A DNA stretch of 64,000 nucleotides from Sipunculus nudus. Its lineage: Eukaryota; Annelida; Sipuncula; Golfingiida; Sipunculidae. The position numbers were made by a program, and so were the translations under genes. The stretch spans positions 39,663,229 through 39,727,228 of the forward strand of contig CM049314.1 in assembly GCA_026874595.1 (NCBI GenBank), read 5' to 3'. The notes under the pieces are model-generated. The model searched no databases. It had not been told where the DNA came from and saw nothing but the letters and a program-made list of their open reading frames with translations. Of this stretch, positions 22,026 to 34,759 are shown in pieces; the stretch's first letter is position 1; every line of letters begins with the position of its first letter.

Positions 22026-24784
22026 AAAGAAAGGAACTGAGGCTTGAGACAAGTGGTCGGGCAAGGAATCTCCACGTGATTCCTGGCAAATGAATATACA
22101 TTCTGCGTTTGATGACCCTACTAAGAAAATCAAAGTCACATACACGTACACAAAAAAGTAAAAAAAAAAGGCATAAACATAAAACTTCAGACACCAGATG
22201 AGGCAAACTCATGCAAGAACCATGCGATGATTATTCAATGGCATAATAATGGTGACGAATGAATAACACCACATATTTTTAAACGTTATATATCATTGAA
22301 TGACAAATTTATCATTCAAATTTTTTTTGTGGGGTCCTGCAATTAGAAGGACGACACAAAGATCAAACCATTGTGAAACCATAATTTGACTGATCAGCCA
22401 GGTAGAGTGAGTTGGCACTTAACTGATATACATGTCTTATTATACACTAACAGCTAGATTAAAGGTAATTCCATCCTAAATTAGCACATTTGCATTAGTT
22501 AGAAATAACAACAAACAAGGTCAAAGAGGCATAGTACAAATTGCAATGTCACCTGTTAATGGATAGTTCATTATAATTGACCTTGCATTGTCTAGGACGA
22601 TACAGGCAAGGATATAACATATTGCTTTGAAAACTTGGATTAATTATCTCAGTCTGACTGTCGTAACCATAATATAATCACTATTTTCTGATCATTACAG
22701 ATTAATAGTTCATGTAATAAATGACTATTGTGTCATATCACAACTCGGACACATAAGATTCAGTTATAGGAAACATGTAAATTATAATGTATTTTATTAT
22801 TTTAGAAATGAACTAATCTTAACAAGTATTAAGTTTTCCTAAAACTACCTGCATTTTCTATATTCATTTCCTCTTGTCAAAAATAAGTTCTTCAATCGGA
22901 ACACTTAAAAACTATACTCTGGCTGGCCTACCGGAAAACATTTAACGTTGCTTACTGGTGGGACGGGGAACCTGTCCTCGGGGGTCAGTGAACTTGTCCA
23001 CAACATATTGGGAGGGGTGCGAAACTACTTTTTTGCAGTGTTTATGTTAGATTTTTTCTTATGTAATCGGTGACTGGGAGCGTTTGTTTCGTCTATTAAA
23101 GCGAGATCTACATACCAAAAGTGGGTCAACCTAGAGTGTGAGATGCAGGAGCCATAGATGAGGATCAAGACAAGAATGTTTTAGCCCTAGCCCGTTTCCT
23201 TAGTCTCTTCTTGTATATTATGTTTGAATAAAGTTTATATTTAATAAAACTTGATTTTATTATCCTAAAATGAAGCAATAAAATGTAGCCATGCCAATAT
23301 ATGTAGGAGAATAATTGTCATTTATTTATTCATTCACTGTTACCTGGTTTTCTCCTAGTTGAGGCATGGCATGTGAGGAAATATTATTTGTTTCATAACG
23401 AATATTTGTAATTTTTGTCTGGTGAGACAAACTGGCACAATTTGCCACACGGTCAACAATTAAATAATAAAGAACAATAATCTGCTCACGATATAAACAA
23501 TATTAACCTTACTCGCATGTTGACCTGTTTATAATACTATTTGTGATTCAGTGAGCCCTGTTTTTGCCTTCAGGGAAGTGTTCATGATGTTTTGAATGAC
23601 TTAACAGAAACAAGCTTCAGTGTAAAATGTCTTGATAATTGGTTCAGACATTATGTGTGCCTTTATTGCAATGAATGTATATAGTGACATCATCATGTAT
23701 GCCCGTTTCATCTTGATAGTGGATGGTTGCCCAGTATAGATGCTTATCATATACCGTTTATTATTGTTTACAGGAAGTGAGATATTGCCATTATTTTCTT
23801 AATCGTTAATTCAAGCAAATCATACGCTTCTTTGTTCTATCTTTGTCAATATAGGGGCAATACAAATGGCAATGTGCATTCCAATAATATGGTTTACTGC
23901 CACTTAAAAATTATCTGAATGACGTGATCTACTTTAACACATTTCTGCAACATGTCCATAGTGCGTCATTAACACTGGTGTGTGTACTCTGATCATTATT
24001 ACCCGGGTTGCTGTGTCTACTGACACAGCCAATCAAATAATTTTTATTCTTGTGTGGTTTCCGCCGATATAGGTTCCCGTGTTTACAGTTGACTAATTTA
24101 TTACTTACATTTATAACATAACATGCTCATTGGTTTAAAATAAGGGGCACCTACATAAATGCTTTTGTACAATACAAAGTCCAAATTCTTTGTTTATATG
24201 TCAAACTTCCATTGTTGATGCATTTGGAACTTCCTCGTCGACTGCAATTGTGTACGTGTGTATCTTTTAAACTGGAATTTTTCGCTACCTGACAAATGTA
24301 AACTAAAGATAATTCTTTGATACTTTGATAAAATATAGGCCAATACACACCGATCCCAGACTACACCGGTTATGCATTTTTAATATATCGACATGTTTAT
24401 GTGTGCTCCCCCAAATAATAATTCAACAATAACGTGCGTCGGCAAGTCAGATGTCTGGGAGATTTGAAAAGGGAGTTGTGCAACTAGTGACCTTTCAACT
24501 ATACCTTTTGCATCCACTCGTTTAACTGACATAGTTTTCCTTTTGTCAATATTGCGTGTTCACTAACAACTTGTAGATAAGCAAGCTCATATGTAATTCA
24601 CACAAGATTTTTAAGGAATTTTCTGGAAGAGGTATCTACAGTTCATTAATATGTACAGAGAGTCAGCCAGGAAAGGGTAGTTGAATAGATGGCTTTAAGT
24701 GAAGTGCTAAATATAACATTACGATTAGAATTTATTACGGAACCTAATAACAACAGATCCCTTAGTCGTGACGAGAATAAATTT
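22026..24784. other. Non-coding, dispersed repeat blocks
   Basis: 22513-22740 (AACAAGGTCAAAGAGGCA...ATTATCTCAGT...CTGATCATTACAGAT) is repeated at 33113-33330, and 23170-23250 resembles 33535-33600. No ORF with domain content. 22930-23150 is a more GC-rich patch of unknown nature. Confidence 0.5.
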
Positions 24785-24840
24785 TGTTACGGAGATAAAT
24801 AATAATCAGATTCTGTAACACTAGAAAAAAGAAAGTGTTC
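24785..24840 (-). repeat. Truncated 3' LTR remnant
   Basis: TGTTACGGAGATAAAT...CAGATTCTGTAACACTAG matches the LTR edge at 27624-27665. The rest of this LTR is missing. Confidence 0.5.
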
Positions 24841-24925
24841 TCAAAATCACAATCATTAAATTTTTTACAATATTTAAAAAATAATCTTATTTACAACATA
24901 ACATAAACATCTCGTTTAAAACATT

Positions 24926-26300
24926 TCATGAACAACTCGGTAAGCAATCAGAAAGTACATTGTCTTTCCCTTTAATATGTCTTATTTCAAGATTGTAATC
25001 CTGTAAAAACAAACTCATTCTGAACAATCTTTGATTTTTACACTTCAACTTGTTCATGAACGTGAGTGGATTGTGATCACTGAAGACAATGAAAGGCTCG
25101 ACTGATGAAGTAACATAAACTTCAAAATGTTGCAATGCCAAAATCAAAGCCAAACATTCTTTTTCAATAGTGGAGTAGATTTTCTGGTTTGCATGAAACT
25201 TTCTTAAAAAATAACAAATTGGATGATCTATGCCATCATTGCCTTCTGGTAACAACACAGCAACAGTAGCAGTATTACTAGCTTCTACAGCTAACTTAAA
25301 AGGTACCGAAAAGTCTGGAGCTACTAAAACTGGTAAACTTTGCAGAATTGCTTTCAAATTCTGAAATGCATTCTCAAACTGAACATTCCATACAAACTTT
25401 TGTTCCTTCTTTAACAAATTAGTCAAAGGTTCAGCTACATCAGAAAAATAAGGACAAAACTTCCTGTGGTATCCATCCTTATCAAGAAAACGCATTATTT
25501 GCATTTTGTTTTCTGGTCTAGGAAATGCAGAAATAGCACTTATTTTAGCATAATCAGGTTTTGCTTGACCCTGCCTTACAATATGACCCAAAAACGTAAC
25601 TTGTGCATGACCAAACTCAGATTTAACTAGATTTACGGTCAGACGTGCTTCACTGAGTCTTTCGAAGGGGTCGCGAAGAATTTGCAGGTGTTTCTCCCAG
25701 GTGTCGCCGTACACGATAAGTTCATCAATATATGCGTCGCAGCCCTGAATGTCCTCACCAAACCATATGGATGAGGCGCTGGAATGTGGCTGGCGAGTAC
25801 TTCATGCCAAAAGGCATAACTTTATACTAGTACAGTCCTTGCGGCGTCGCAAATGCGGACACTTCTTTCGCTCGTTTTGTCAGCGGAACTGGCCAGAATC
25901 CTTTCAGCAAGTCAAACTTGGAGTCATATCTGGAGCACCGACTCTATCAATTTAATCATCGATCTTCGTAATCAAGAACGTGTCAGTCATGGTGATAGAG
26001 TTCAGTTTTCGAAAATCTGTGCACATACGGTAACTTCCATCAGGTTTTGGCACAGGAATACATGGTGAACTCCAGTTACTGTTACTAGGTCATTGTCCAG
26101 CAAATATTGAACCTCATCTTGTAGATACTTTTGCTTATCTGGATTCAGTCTGTAAGGATGCTGCTTGACTGTGCTTGCCTTGCCAACATCGACGTCATGG
26201 CACAATATGTTAATTCGCGTTGGAATGTCACTAAACAAATGTTCATAATTCCGCAGCAGGTTCTTGAGATTTTATTGCTGTTGTGCGGTAAGGTGTGACA
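24926..26300 (-). pseudogene. Reverse transcriptase-RNase H of the gypsy element
   Basis: The RT start is seen in HDVDVGKASTVKQHPYRLNP (about 26200). The finger/palm region 26000-25745 is broken by several frameshifts. The catalytic box reads AYIDELIVYGD (about 25735), with Glu for the second Asp of YxDD. From 25714 one open frame of 262 residues covers the thumb (TFLGHIVRQGQ), connection and RNase H (STIEKECLALILALQHFEVY, FSDHNPLTFM, IRHIKGKDNVLSD). Confidence 0.8.
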
Positions 26301-26459
26301 GTTTATTATCCAGGTTGTTAAGCACGTCTTAATTTTTAGTGGTACTGTTCCACTCTGAATGTCTACATCACACTTGCAATCAGTATCTACTTGATCTGGG
26401 TCAGGGTCAGTTTTTACACAATTAACAGCAGTAACATCATGTACAACATATTATGTGCT

Positions 26460-27623
26460 ACTTCTGTCATAATATGGTTTCAACATGTTAACATGGCACA
26501 ACTGTTTTTTTCTTCAACCTATCTGGTGTTAACAGTATGTAATTTAAATCACTGACTTTCTTGTCAACAATGTAAGGACCAAAATACCTACCTTGCAGTT
26601 GTCTGCCAGGGATAGGTAGTAAGGCAAGGACCTTTTCATCAGGCTCAAACGTCATACAGTGTGCTTGTCATACTTTTTCATTTTACTTTGTGCAGATTTT
26701 AGATTAGACTTTGCAATCTCACAAGCATTGTGTAGTTTAGTGCGAAAGTCTGAGACATACTGGAATAAACTAAGAGAACCAGGATTTTCACGCAAGAGTT
26801 TTTCTTTAAGCAGTTTTAATAGACCACGAACTGAGTGTCCAAAAACAAGTTTAATGGGCCAGAAACCAAAGGACTCTTGAAAGGATTCTCTCACAGCAAA
26901 CAACAATAGGTAGATTCCTTCATCCCAGTCTGTCTGTGTGTCATAGCAATAAGTCCTAATCATGTTTTTTTTATGTCTGGTGAAAACGCTCGATGGCGTC
27001 CTGACTCTCCAGATGATATTTCGAAGAGCTGTACTGTTTTATACCTAGGTCAAGCATAACTTGCTGGAATAAGCCAGACATTAAATTAGACCCTTGGTCA
27101 GACGGGACGGATTTTCAAAAGTTGAAAAAAAACGTAGTCAGAACCTTTACAATACATTTGGCATTAATTTTGCGCAATGGTATTGCCTCAGGGAACCTGG
27201 TAGATGCGCCCGTAATTGTCAGCAAGTATTCACGTCCAGATTTTGTTTTGGGCAGTGGTCTCACACAATCAACAATAATTCTACTAAACAGTTCCTCGAA
27301 AGCAGGAAAAAGCCTGTGGGGCTTTGGGAGGATTCTGTTAGGGCTTGCCTACGATCTGGCATATGTGACATGATTTACAATATTGTACAATATCTGTCCT
27401 GAGGTTACGCCAATAAAAATGTGTACTAACTTTCTGATAAGTTTTATTTATACCTAAATGACCAGAAAAAGGAGCCTCATGTGCCATGCTTAGATTTTCA
27501 TGGCGAAAGCTTTTGGGCATTACTATTTGATGTTTGATGGCCCACTCATCATCAGCGCATACTTTAGGTGGTCGCCATTTGCGCAGAAGCAGTCCATTTT
27601 TAACATAGAAACAAACTGGGTTC
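26460..27623 (-). pseudogene. Integrase of the gypsy element (frameshifted)
   Basis: Zinc-binding domain: HEAPFSGHLGINKTYQ and CKSCHICQIVGKP (HHCC). The core shows the catalytic acidic residues in IIVDC, PSDQGSN and DAIERFHQT in different frames, with a stop just after CQIVGKP and another near TTFFFNF. The C-terminal part (27000-26652) is open and ends in the GPY/F-type region with HVNMLKPYY-like sequence. The reading continues towards RT, confirming INT before RT. Confidence 0.7.
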
Positions 27624-28065
27624 TGTTTTTACGGAGATAAATTAAAAAACAGATTCTGTAACACTAGGCAGCGTGAAATGTCTAGGGGAATGAATAAATA
27701 AACTGACTCATACTCTTCCATGTACGCTGGAATATTTCTCTCTCATTCCTCTCGGCTCCAACACAGCCCCTAATTTATAGCTTCTCACCCTTAAGCCTAG
27801 AAACTTCTATTTCACGAACAAAGCAAAGCACCCGACATTACATAATACACACGCGCCCAAAGAACAATACAAGACACGCACTCATAGAGCGCGAACAGCC
27901 CAAAATACTCCAAGGGCGCTCTGTCTTTACACGTCAGACCCAACACGTGGGCCGGGCCAACTCGGCCAGGCGATGCTGCCATATCAAAGAGCTATGCGTG
28001 CCACACATACCAAATGTCAACAACACATGGAACACCCCTGCGCACAATAAAACACATTTGTAACA
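27624..28065 (-). repeat. Candidate 5' LTR of the gypsy element
   Basis: On the plus strand it runs from TGTTTTTACGGAGATAAA to CATTTGTAACA, that is TG...CA ends. Its first 40 bases (ACGGAGATAAAT...CAGATTCTGTAACACTAG) are repeated at 24788-24824 on the other side of pol. The interior is more GC- and CpG-rich than the surroundings. Confidence 0.5.
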
Positions 28066-28885
28066 AAGTACTGAGATAATCCCATGATGGCATATCACAT
28101 TCTGGTCGCTGCTTTCCCACTTTAAACATTATTAATGAATAATGAAACAATAAAAAGATTTTTCTTTTCAATAAGTGCCTCCAAATACGCATTTTAATTA
28201 AACGTCGTTATGCTTGTGGATATATCATTTAATAGTGTTAAGTGTTATATATTCTTACACAAGAAGATGTTTTTGGTTTCTGCCGCTGTACACAATCATT
28301 TAATGTTTATCTAAGGGATACTTTGCTATGACGTTCTCCTCATAGTTGTTCACATTTTATTAAGATGGAATTTTTTTTGTATATATGAATCTAGTGTGTT
28401 TTAATAAGTTCCTGTTATGAATGATTGTATACTGAATGATTGAATACATCAGAGCAATCTTATTTACTTGTATCTTGTTTGCATGTACTCCATCATCTCC
28501 TGTACTTTGACCCTCCTTTTTATCAGTGTCAGGCGACGGGGATAATTAAGTTTGGTATTCCATGTATGCAAGTTTAACATGATTTTAATTACCTTAATTA
28601 TTTGCTTACCCTGCTGAAGGTCATATTATAGTCTACCGTTCTAATGAATATATACTTTCCAGGTCGACCCTTTCGAATTGCACCCTGGTGATTAGATACA
28701 GCTCTGCTCTATAGCAATGTTCGGTTTGGAAATGAAGGGATATTTCTCTGTTGGTAGACCGAAATGATAGAATGTCATGGCTACGGTAACAATACATTAC
28801 TAGAATTTAACGTTGGAAGTTCAAGGATACGTACCATGTACCATGCTTTTGGAAAAAAAAGGAATGAATATATGTGTGTATTCTA
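28066..28885. other. Non-coding spacer
   Basis: Contains one more copy of the TACTTTGACCCTCC...GTCAGGCGACG block near 28498-28550 (compare 18470, 36110, 36460). No genes seen. Confidence 0.45.
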
Positions 28886-29590
28886 AACAGTTGAGAAAAT
28901 AGAATTTGCACCTAACGGGAAGGCAATCCTTGTTTATATATGTGTTTATGCATGTGTAAACTAGATAAATGTAACTTACTTCGTGTGGTTTGACTGAACG
29001 TGCTGTACTACACAAAGAACTGAATAGACCATGCCATAGCCATAACCGAAAGTGACGGTTAAACATTCACTTTACGCCATATTACATAAATGACAGACAT
29101 GCCGTACATTAAGTTTAGCTTAATATATCGGTCATTGCCATTTACGTAGCCTTGACCTTTCGCCTTGGATTGCGCGTAAACAAAACCCCCAGAAAACCAC
29201 AAGCCATTCTTTACTTTTCGCTGTACGGTGTAATCTACTCCAATCTCTCAACACATGATACATGTTTTGCTCACCAACACTTCAGGTCATACACTATAGT
29301 AAACATTAGCACGAGTACCTACTACAGGAAATTAGATCACCGATTAAAAATATTACCATTCTAAACAATTAAGAAAATAGAATTTGAATCTAACGGGAAG
29401 GTAATCCTTGTTTATATATGTATTTATGCATGTGTAAACTAGATAAATATAACGTACTCCGTGTGGTTTGACTGAACGTGCTGTAATCTACAAAGAACTT
29501 AATTAACCATGCCATAGCAATTACCGAAAGTGACGGGTAAACAATTCACTTTACGCCACATACATAAATGACAGACATGATGTAATTTCA
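28886..29590. repeat. Recent tandem duplication, offset about 475 bp
   Basis: 28886-29115 and 29361-29590 are nearly identical: GAAAATAGAATTTG, TAACGGGAAGG, AATCCTTGTTTATATATG, GTGTGGTTTGACTGAACGTG, CCATGCCATAGC, GACGG-TAAAC-ATTCAC. Much lower divergence than the larger 15-22 kb duplication. The end of each unit also matches 17695-17800. Confidence 0.75.
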
Positions 29591-29624
29591 GCTGCATAAT
29601 CAACCTTATAATATAATATCTAAT

Positions 29625-29626
29625 AT

Positions 29627-29672
<46 letters not shown>
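29625..29672. repeat. (AT)n microsatellite
   Basis: Imperfect AT run at the edge of the tandem duplication. Confidence 0.9.
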
Positions 29673-29674
<2 letters not shown>

Positions 29675-29779
29675 ATATACAAAGCAAAAAGTATCTTGTT
29701 CCTCTTAAAAGGTTGGTGCTAAACAGAGGTGGTCATTACGCCAGGTGTTTTTGTAAAGGTCTACATATATATTTATATG

Positions 29780-29815
<36 letters not shown>

Positions 29816-29824
29816 GAGAGAGAG
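29780..29824. repeat. (GA)n microsatellite
   Basis: GAGA run of about 45 bp with one GTGA interruption. Confidence 0.9.
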
Positions 29825-30415
29825 CAATGTATTTTTCCGTATCATCCTATAACTAACCATGCTTTTTTTTATAGGGCAGTGGTGTATCCTGTATTTAATT
29901 AAACAGTTTTAGGAATGCAACTGTGAAATTAATACCTGTGATTTTGTAAAGTGATAAGGTTTTAAGCAAGTGACCTTTCAACTTATGATATAACCAACAA
30001 CAATTAGGTGTTGAAGAGAAGTATAACTGGGTGATACAAATCTAGAATTATCACATTATCTGATGATTAATATATGTATACTCCACGAACAGAGCTGAAA
30101 AAATGAACCTGGCGTCTTTGTTCAGGGCTCATCCGAATGATTTGCCCTAAATACAGCTCAATTACATATTTCAGCCTTAAATACAAAATGTGACTCAAAT
30201 ATTAGAAAACAAGCGGGTGCATACTTCAGCAACATCATAAAGGAAATGGACAATACTGCTCTTTTTTGTAAGAAAATTGTAAATATATAAGGTGGAAATG
30301 AGATACACTTAGATTGCAACACTTCATCTTACTAAGAAAATATGTGTACTGTATATAACAAAAAAAATATTTACCAATCGGCTTGACTGTCCTTGCTTCA
30401 AGTTCGGTATACTTC

Positions 30416-30418
<3 letters not shown>

Positions 30419-30473
<55 letters not shown>
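30419..30473. repeat. (AT)n microsatellite
   Basis: Perfect TA run of about 55 bp. Confidence 0.92.
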
Positions 30474-30476
<3 letters not shown>

Positions 30477-33400
30477 TTAATAAATCAGTTTTCATGTAAA
30501 TACTGTGACGGGAACAGGGCGTCGAAGTGAAGCAGAGAGTGGTATTAACATTGGCCTGGGGCAGTGGGCTTCCCGTGAACACAACGAACAGAAGCAAGCT
30601 AAATATTCTCTTCCTTTAATGTATAATGAAATATATTGACAACCTCTATGTGTGTATACTTCACGTAAAGTTGTTACTGGAACCATTCATATACAAAGGC
30701 AGTTTGAGTTTACATAATCGAGTTACACTAAATGAGATAACGTCATTTTGATGGATATTTTAGCAGAACGGTTTTTATTCAGTGGGGGTTAATGTTATGG
30801 TGACAATGATATAATGTAATATGACTTTCAATTGATAGTAAAGCCTACAGGAAGGCATGTATCGATGGCTACATTCAAATAGTTGATGAGGATGATATAG
30901 TTTCTACAACACGGCGTCCTTCATTAATCAGTTTAAAATCAAACTGAGAATATATATTTATGCCAGACATTATGGTTATGTGGGCATCTTTATATTCTGT
31001 TAAGTTTGAATTTTCCCCCAGCTAAATTGGAAAGTTGCCTAACTGAAACATCTATTCAATTACAATTTTGGAGCCTTTTGATTTTGGAGTATTTTTAATG
31101 TTTGAAAATTTGATTTACTATTAATTCTTATCAAAATTATTATTGGGGTACCTGAATCATGGCAAGGAATGCATACTACTTAGACTACTATAATGTGCCC
31201 CCATATGCTGAGGTCAGACACAATTACAGATTGGTTGTTCCGGTGATAGTTTATATCATGCCATGAATTCACCACTTGGTAGATATTCATGTTAGTCTAT
31301 TTTTATCTGACAGTCCGTGGACTTTTTAATGTCAGCGGAGAAAAAGCTACTATAAGTAATACCATAAGTGGGTGCACTGCTGATTCATACAATTAAGTAA
31401 TAATCTGTAATAAAGTAACAAGCTAATGTCACCCTGGTCCAGTTGAATGCTTATTTAGCAGTTACTACATCAATATCAACCCCAAACATTGGCCGTTTTG
31501 TATCATTCTCTTTTGCAGTCCATTAGCAAAACGTTAACCTTAAACTCCCAAAGATAGGTTAATCGGATTCCGAAAGCAGCCTGTCTTTGATATAACTTTG
31601 AGAAAAAGTATGGTATGTCTGAATTTCGAGTGAGAAAACTTAATAGCTTAATGGTGAAAACAACTGTATCAAACACATACTGCTATGTCATGTAGAGGTT
31701 ATCAAAGTATTAATATATGTCATAGCGGTTAAAAATACAAGCAAAGGAGCAATTTTGTAACATTAAAAAATGATAATAACAACAATATTTATTCTTATAA
31801 TGCGCATGTATCCAGAATTTTAAATATTCAGTCAAAGCGCCTGAGAAACATACACATATAAAAAAAGATACATAATACATGCAATAGATATGAAAAGACA
31901 TAGAACTCCACATAAAACTGTAATATCATACATCCTAAAATCATTATTGTAACTATACTAAATCGTTATAAGAAAAAATTATAAAGACCCGAACGTTCAT
32001 GAGAAGATTATAAAATATCACTTTAAACTTTCATAAATATGGTTTTAATGGACCCCATCACTGCATGTGATAGCCATATCACACTACAGTGGGCACCTCC
32101 ATCAAATGGAGATTTTGGCCTAGGCTCATGGGTGTCCTTATTATAGGGGTTTCGACTGCATATCATATGCCTTATTAGTATCTATTTATGTACTCCCAAA
32201 ACGTGATGCCCCAATTATTTTTTTAGCTCGCATTTGCTGTTCAAACAACACTATGAAGTGTACACAGGCATGCATTCATTAATTTATGCAGGAAGATGAA
32301 TGCTTGAATAAGAATTGTTAAGAACAGATAAAAGAAATGCAGTATGTTTATTTGGGAACTTCAGTGCTGCAGGTATTTATCTTTATCCGCATTACCTAGG
32401 GTCAGTATTTTTGTCTATTAAACAGCTGTATGTCTATATCACAAGATTTTAATTAATATTCAAATGTTTTTTTTAAATAAATAAAGACATTTATAAATAA
32501 AAGAAAAATGTGACCTAGCAAGATCAGAAGATTCATTATACTCCCCGAAAATTAAATGAGAATTACATATCTGTCATGGCTTTAGAAAAATTGCATTGCA
32601 TGTAAAAATTAAAAAAAAACTGAATTTCCAAATTTTGAACTTAACCAACTCATACTTTACCCCTGTCCTCCAGATTATGAGTATCTATGAGTAACGGAAA
32701 AGCTATTTCAGACATTCATTTAAACATTCGTAGAAAAAAAAATCCAAGGTGATATAAAAGCCTTACCAGGTCAGGGAAACTGTGGGTAAACCATTTAATG
32801 TTAATCAGAAATGCACATGGGTAACTGTCAATTCCTATATCTGTTATATCTAGGACAATCATTTTATAAAGTAAAATTCTCCACTGATTATATATCATGC
32901 ATAAAACCAGCTCCAATGAGTTAAATATTTAAAGTGAAAACCCATATCGATATTCAAACTACACCTATGGCTTTGCTGTATACACCTGTCTTATCTGATA
33001 CATCTCTGTTTATGCATTGACGATATACAACCAGCAAGATAAAGTGGTTCAGGAATCAGGGTAATAAATAATTAGGCCATTGATCCCATTAGAAAGTAAA
33101 ATTTCTTAGCAAACAAGGTCAAAGAGGCACATGACAAAGGCCACTTGTTAGTTGCTGGTTCATAACATTCAACTTTGCATTGTCGTGAACATTTCAGGGA
33201 AAGTGATTATATGTTTAATTGAAAACTGGGATGAATTATCTCAGTTTAAATGTCCAAAACGTAATATATTCCCCGTTTACTGATCATTACAGATCCAGAG
33301 CACATGTAACGACTAACCGATGTGTCGTACAACAACCAGGTCACTCATGATTTAGGTACAACAAATTGGTAAAACCCAATGTTATTTTTTTCTGATTTAT

Positions 33401-34759
33401 TGAAGGTATAAAATTTTCGTAACATTATCAGAAATCCTGATTTTATGTTAATTCATATTTCCTTGAAAAACAATAATTTTTATAATAAGGGTTCTTTTCC
33501 ATAACCTATTGTAAGCAATTCAGGTGCCAGACGAAAGGATTAAAGCAAGACTGTTTTAACCTGTGTGAGAAGACTCTTCTTGTATACAATGATTAAAAAA
33601 ACATGTTGTTTAAATTATTAGCAAAATAATTATTTTCAATTTTCATTAACTGCGCCTTGAATCAGTGGAATTTGTTCCACTTCTCATGTCCATTTTTTGT
33701 TTGCTTTTTTCATAGATGAGACAAACTTGTACACTTTGATGAATGCATAATTTATGCGTCGCACTTGCTAAATGTAAACAAAATTGATCAATATATAAAC
33801 GTCTGTTAAAATATTTGCAATTCATGGCATCGCAGGCAGAGAATTGATAATGAACAATGCATTACGTAACGGTGACCAGATTGCTTTAGGCGAGTGCAAG
33901 CTTTTATCTAACACAATAGCAGGCAGTTCCTTATGATTGGTCCCGTAGGAAAGGCTGCCTATATTTATTCGATGCATAACGAAACCACATCATGTCTATT
34001 TCATGTTAATGGTGTACGGGCGTTCATACCGTCCATACCGTTTCACATTGTTTGCAGGATATCCGATAAAGTAATTTATTTACTCCACAGTTAAGTTCAC
34101 AATTTTCCGTTTCCCGTGGCTTTTACAAAACACATAGGACCTATGAGCTCTAACAATAAATAATATTAATTAAAATCGTCATGCATCTGTTAGCAACCTA
34201 TTAGAAGGCACTTGCCTGAGCATATGTGCAAGTTTTGCACTGTTTGTGATTGTTCAATGTGCATGCTGTACTATTCAGTTAATAATTGGTTCAAGCCGGG
34301 GTCCCTATATATGTAAGATAATTTGAATCTCAGTGGCTACTGTGAAATTTATTATATCAATATGTTGACTTTATTAATTATTTATAGCCCACCTTAGCAG
34401 GCAAGACCTTACGTATTGCAGTGACGTAATATGTAAGCAGTGACTTAACTTTAGGTTTCCGAGGAGATTTTTTTTTTACAGCAAATGATGCCAACGCATA
34501 CGATTTGTGCCCAATGATGGGTGATCATTGTAACTCAGCATGGCTGAATGTCATGAAACCTCTTATAATTAGGCATCCATGTGTACTTCGAACTTTACTA
34601 TCAAGGTTGCATAATATATACACAAATATAATTGCCAATGTCTCAAGTTGACTCATAATACGGTTTATGTTATGGTATGTTCAGTGGGGAATAATTATGG
34701 GTCATAAACATGGTGGATTAGCATGAGTGTACACTCATTTAGTGTTATTAAAACAGCTA
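30474..34759. other. Gene-free stretch with diverged repeat copies
   Basis: No ORF above 70 residues has recognisable domains. 33113-33340 repeats 22513-22745; a GCAGTTCCT-ATGA block near 33925 repeats 18327. A CTCCATCAAATGGAG hairpin lies near 32097. The remainder is AT-rich unique sequence. Confidence 0.5.

Larger units (their letters stand above)
24785..28065 (-). mobile_element. Decayed Ty3/gypsy element with INT-RT-RH order (Gmr1-like)
   Basis: Minus-strand order: LTR (28065-27624), integrase zinc-binding and core domains (27623 to about 26650), chromo/GPY-like tail, reverse transcriptase (about 26300-25715), RNase H (to 24926), LTR remnant (about 24840-24785). Sequence signatures are Ty3/gypsy, yet integrase precedes RT. 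Known: Gmr1-type elements have this copia-like order within Ty3/gypsy. gag and protease are absent; integrase follows the LTR almost at once, implying internal deletion. The right LTR is cut to about 50 bp. Multiple frameshifts and stops show it is dead. No target-site duplication is evident. Confidence 0.7.

Noticed and set aside
25749-27402. Several plus-strand ORFs of 60-102 residues
   Set aside because: They are antisense to the gypsy integrase and RT, which show clear minus-strand motifs.
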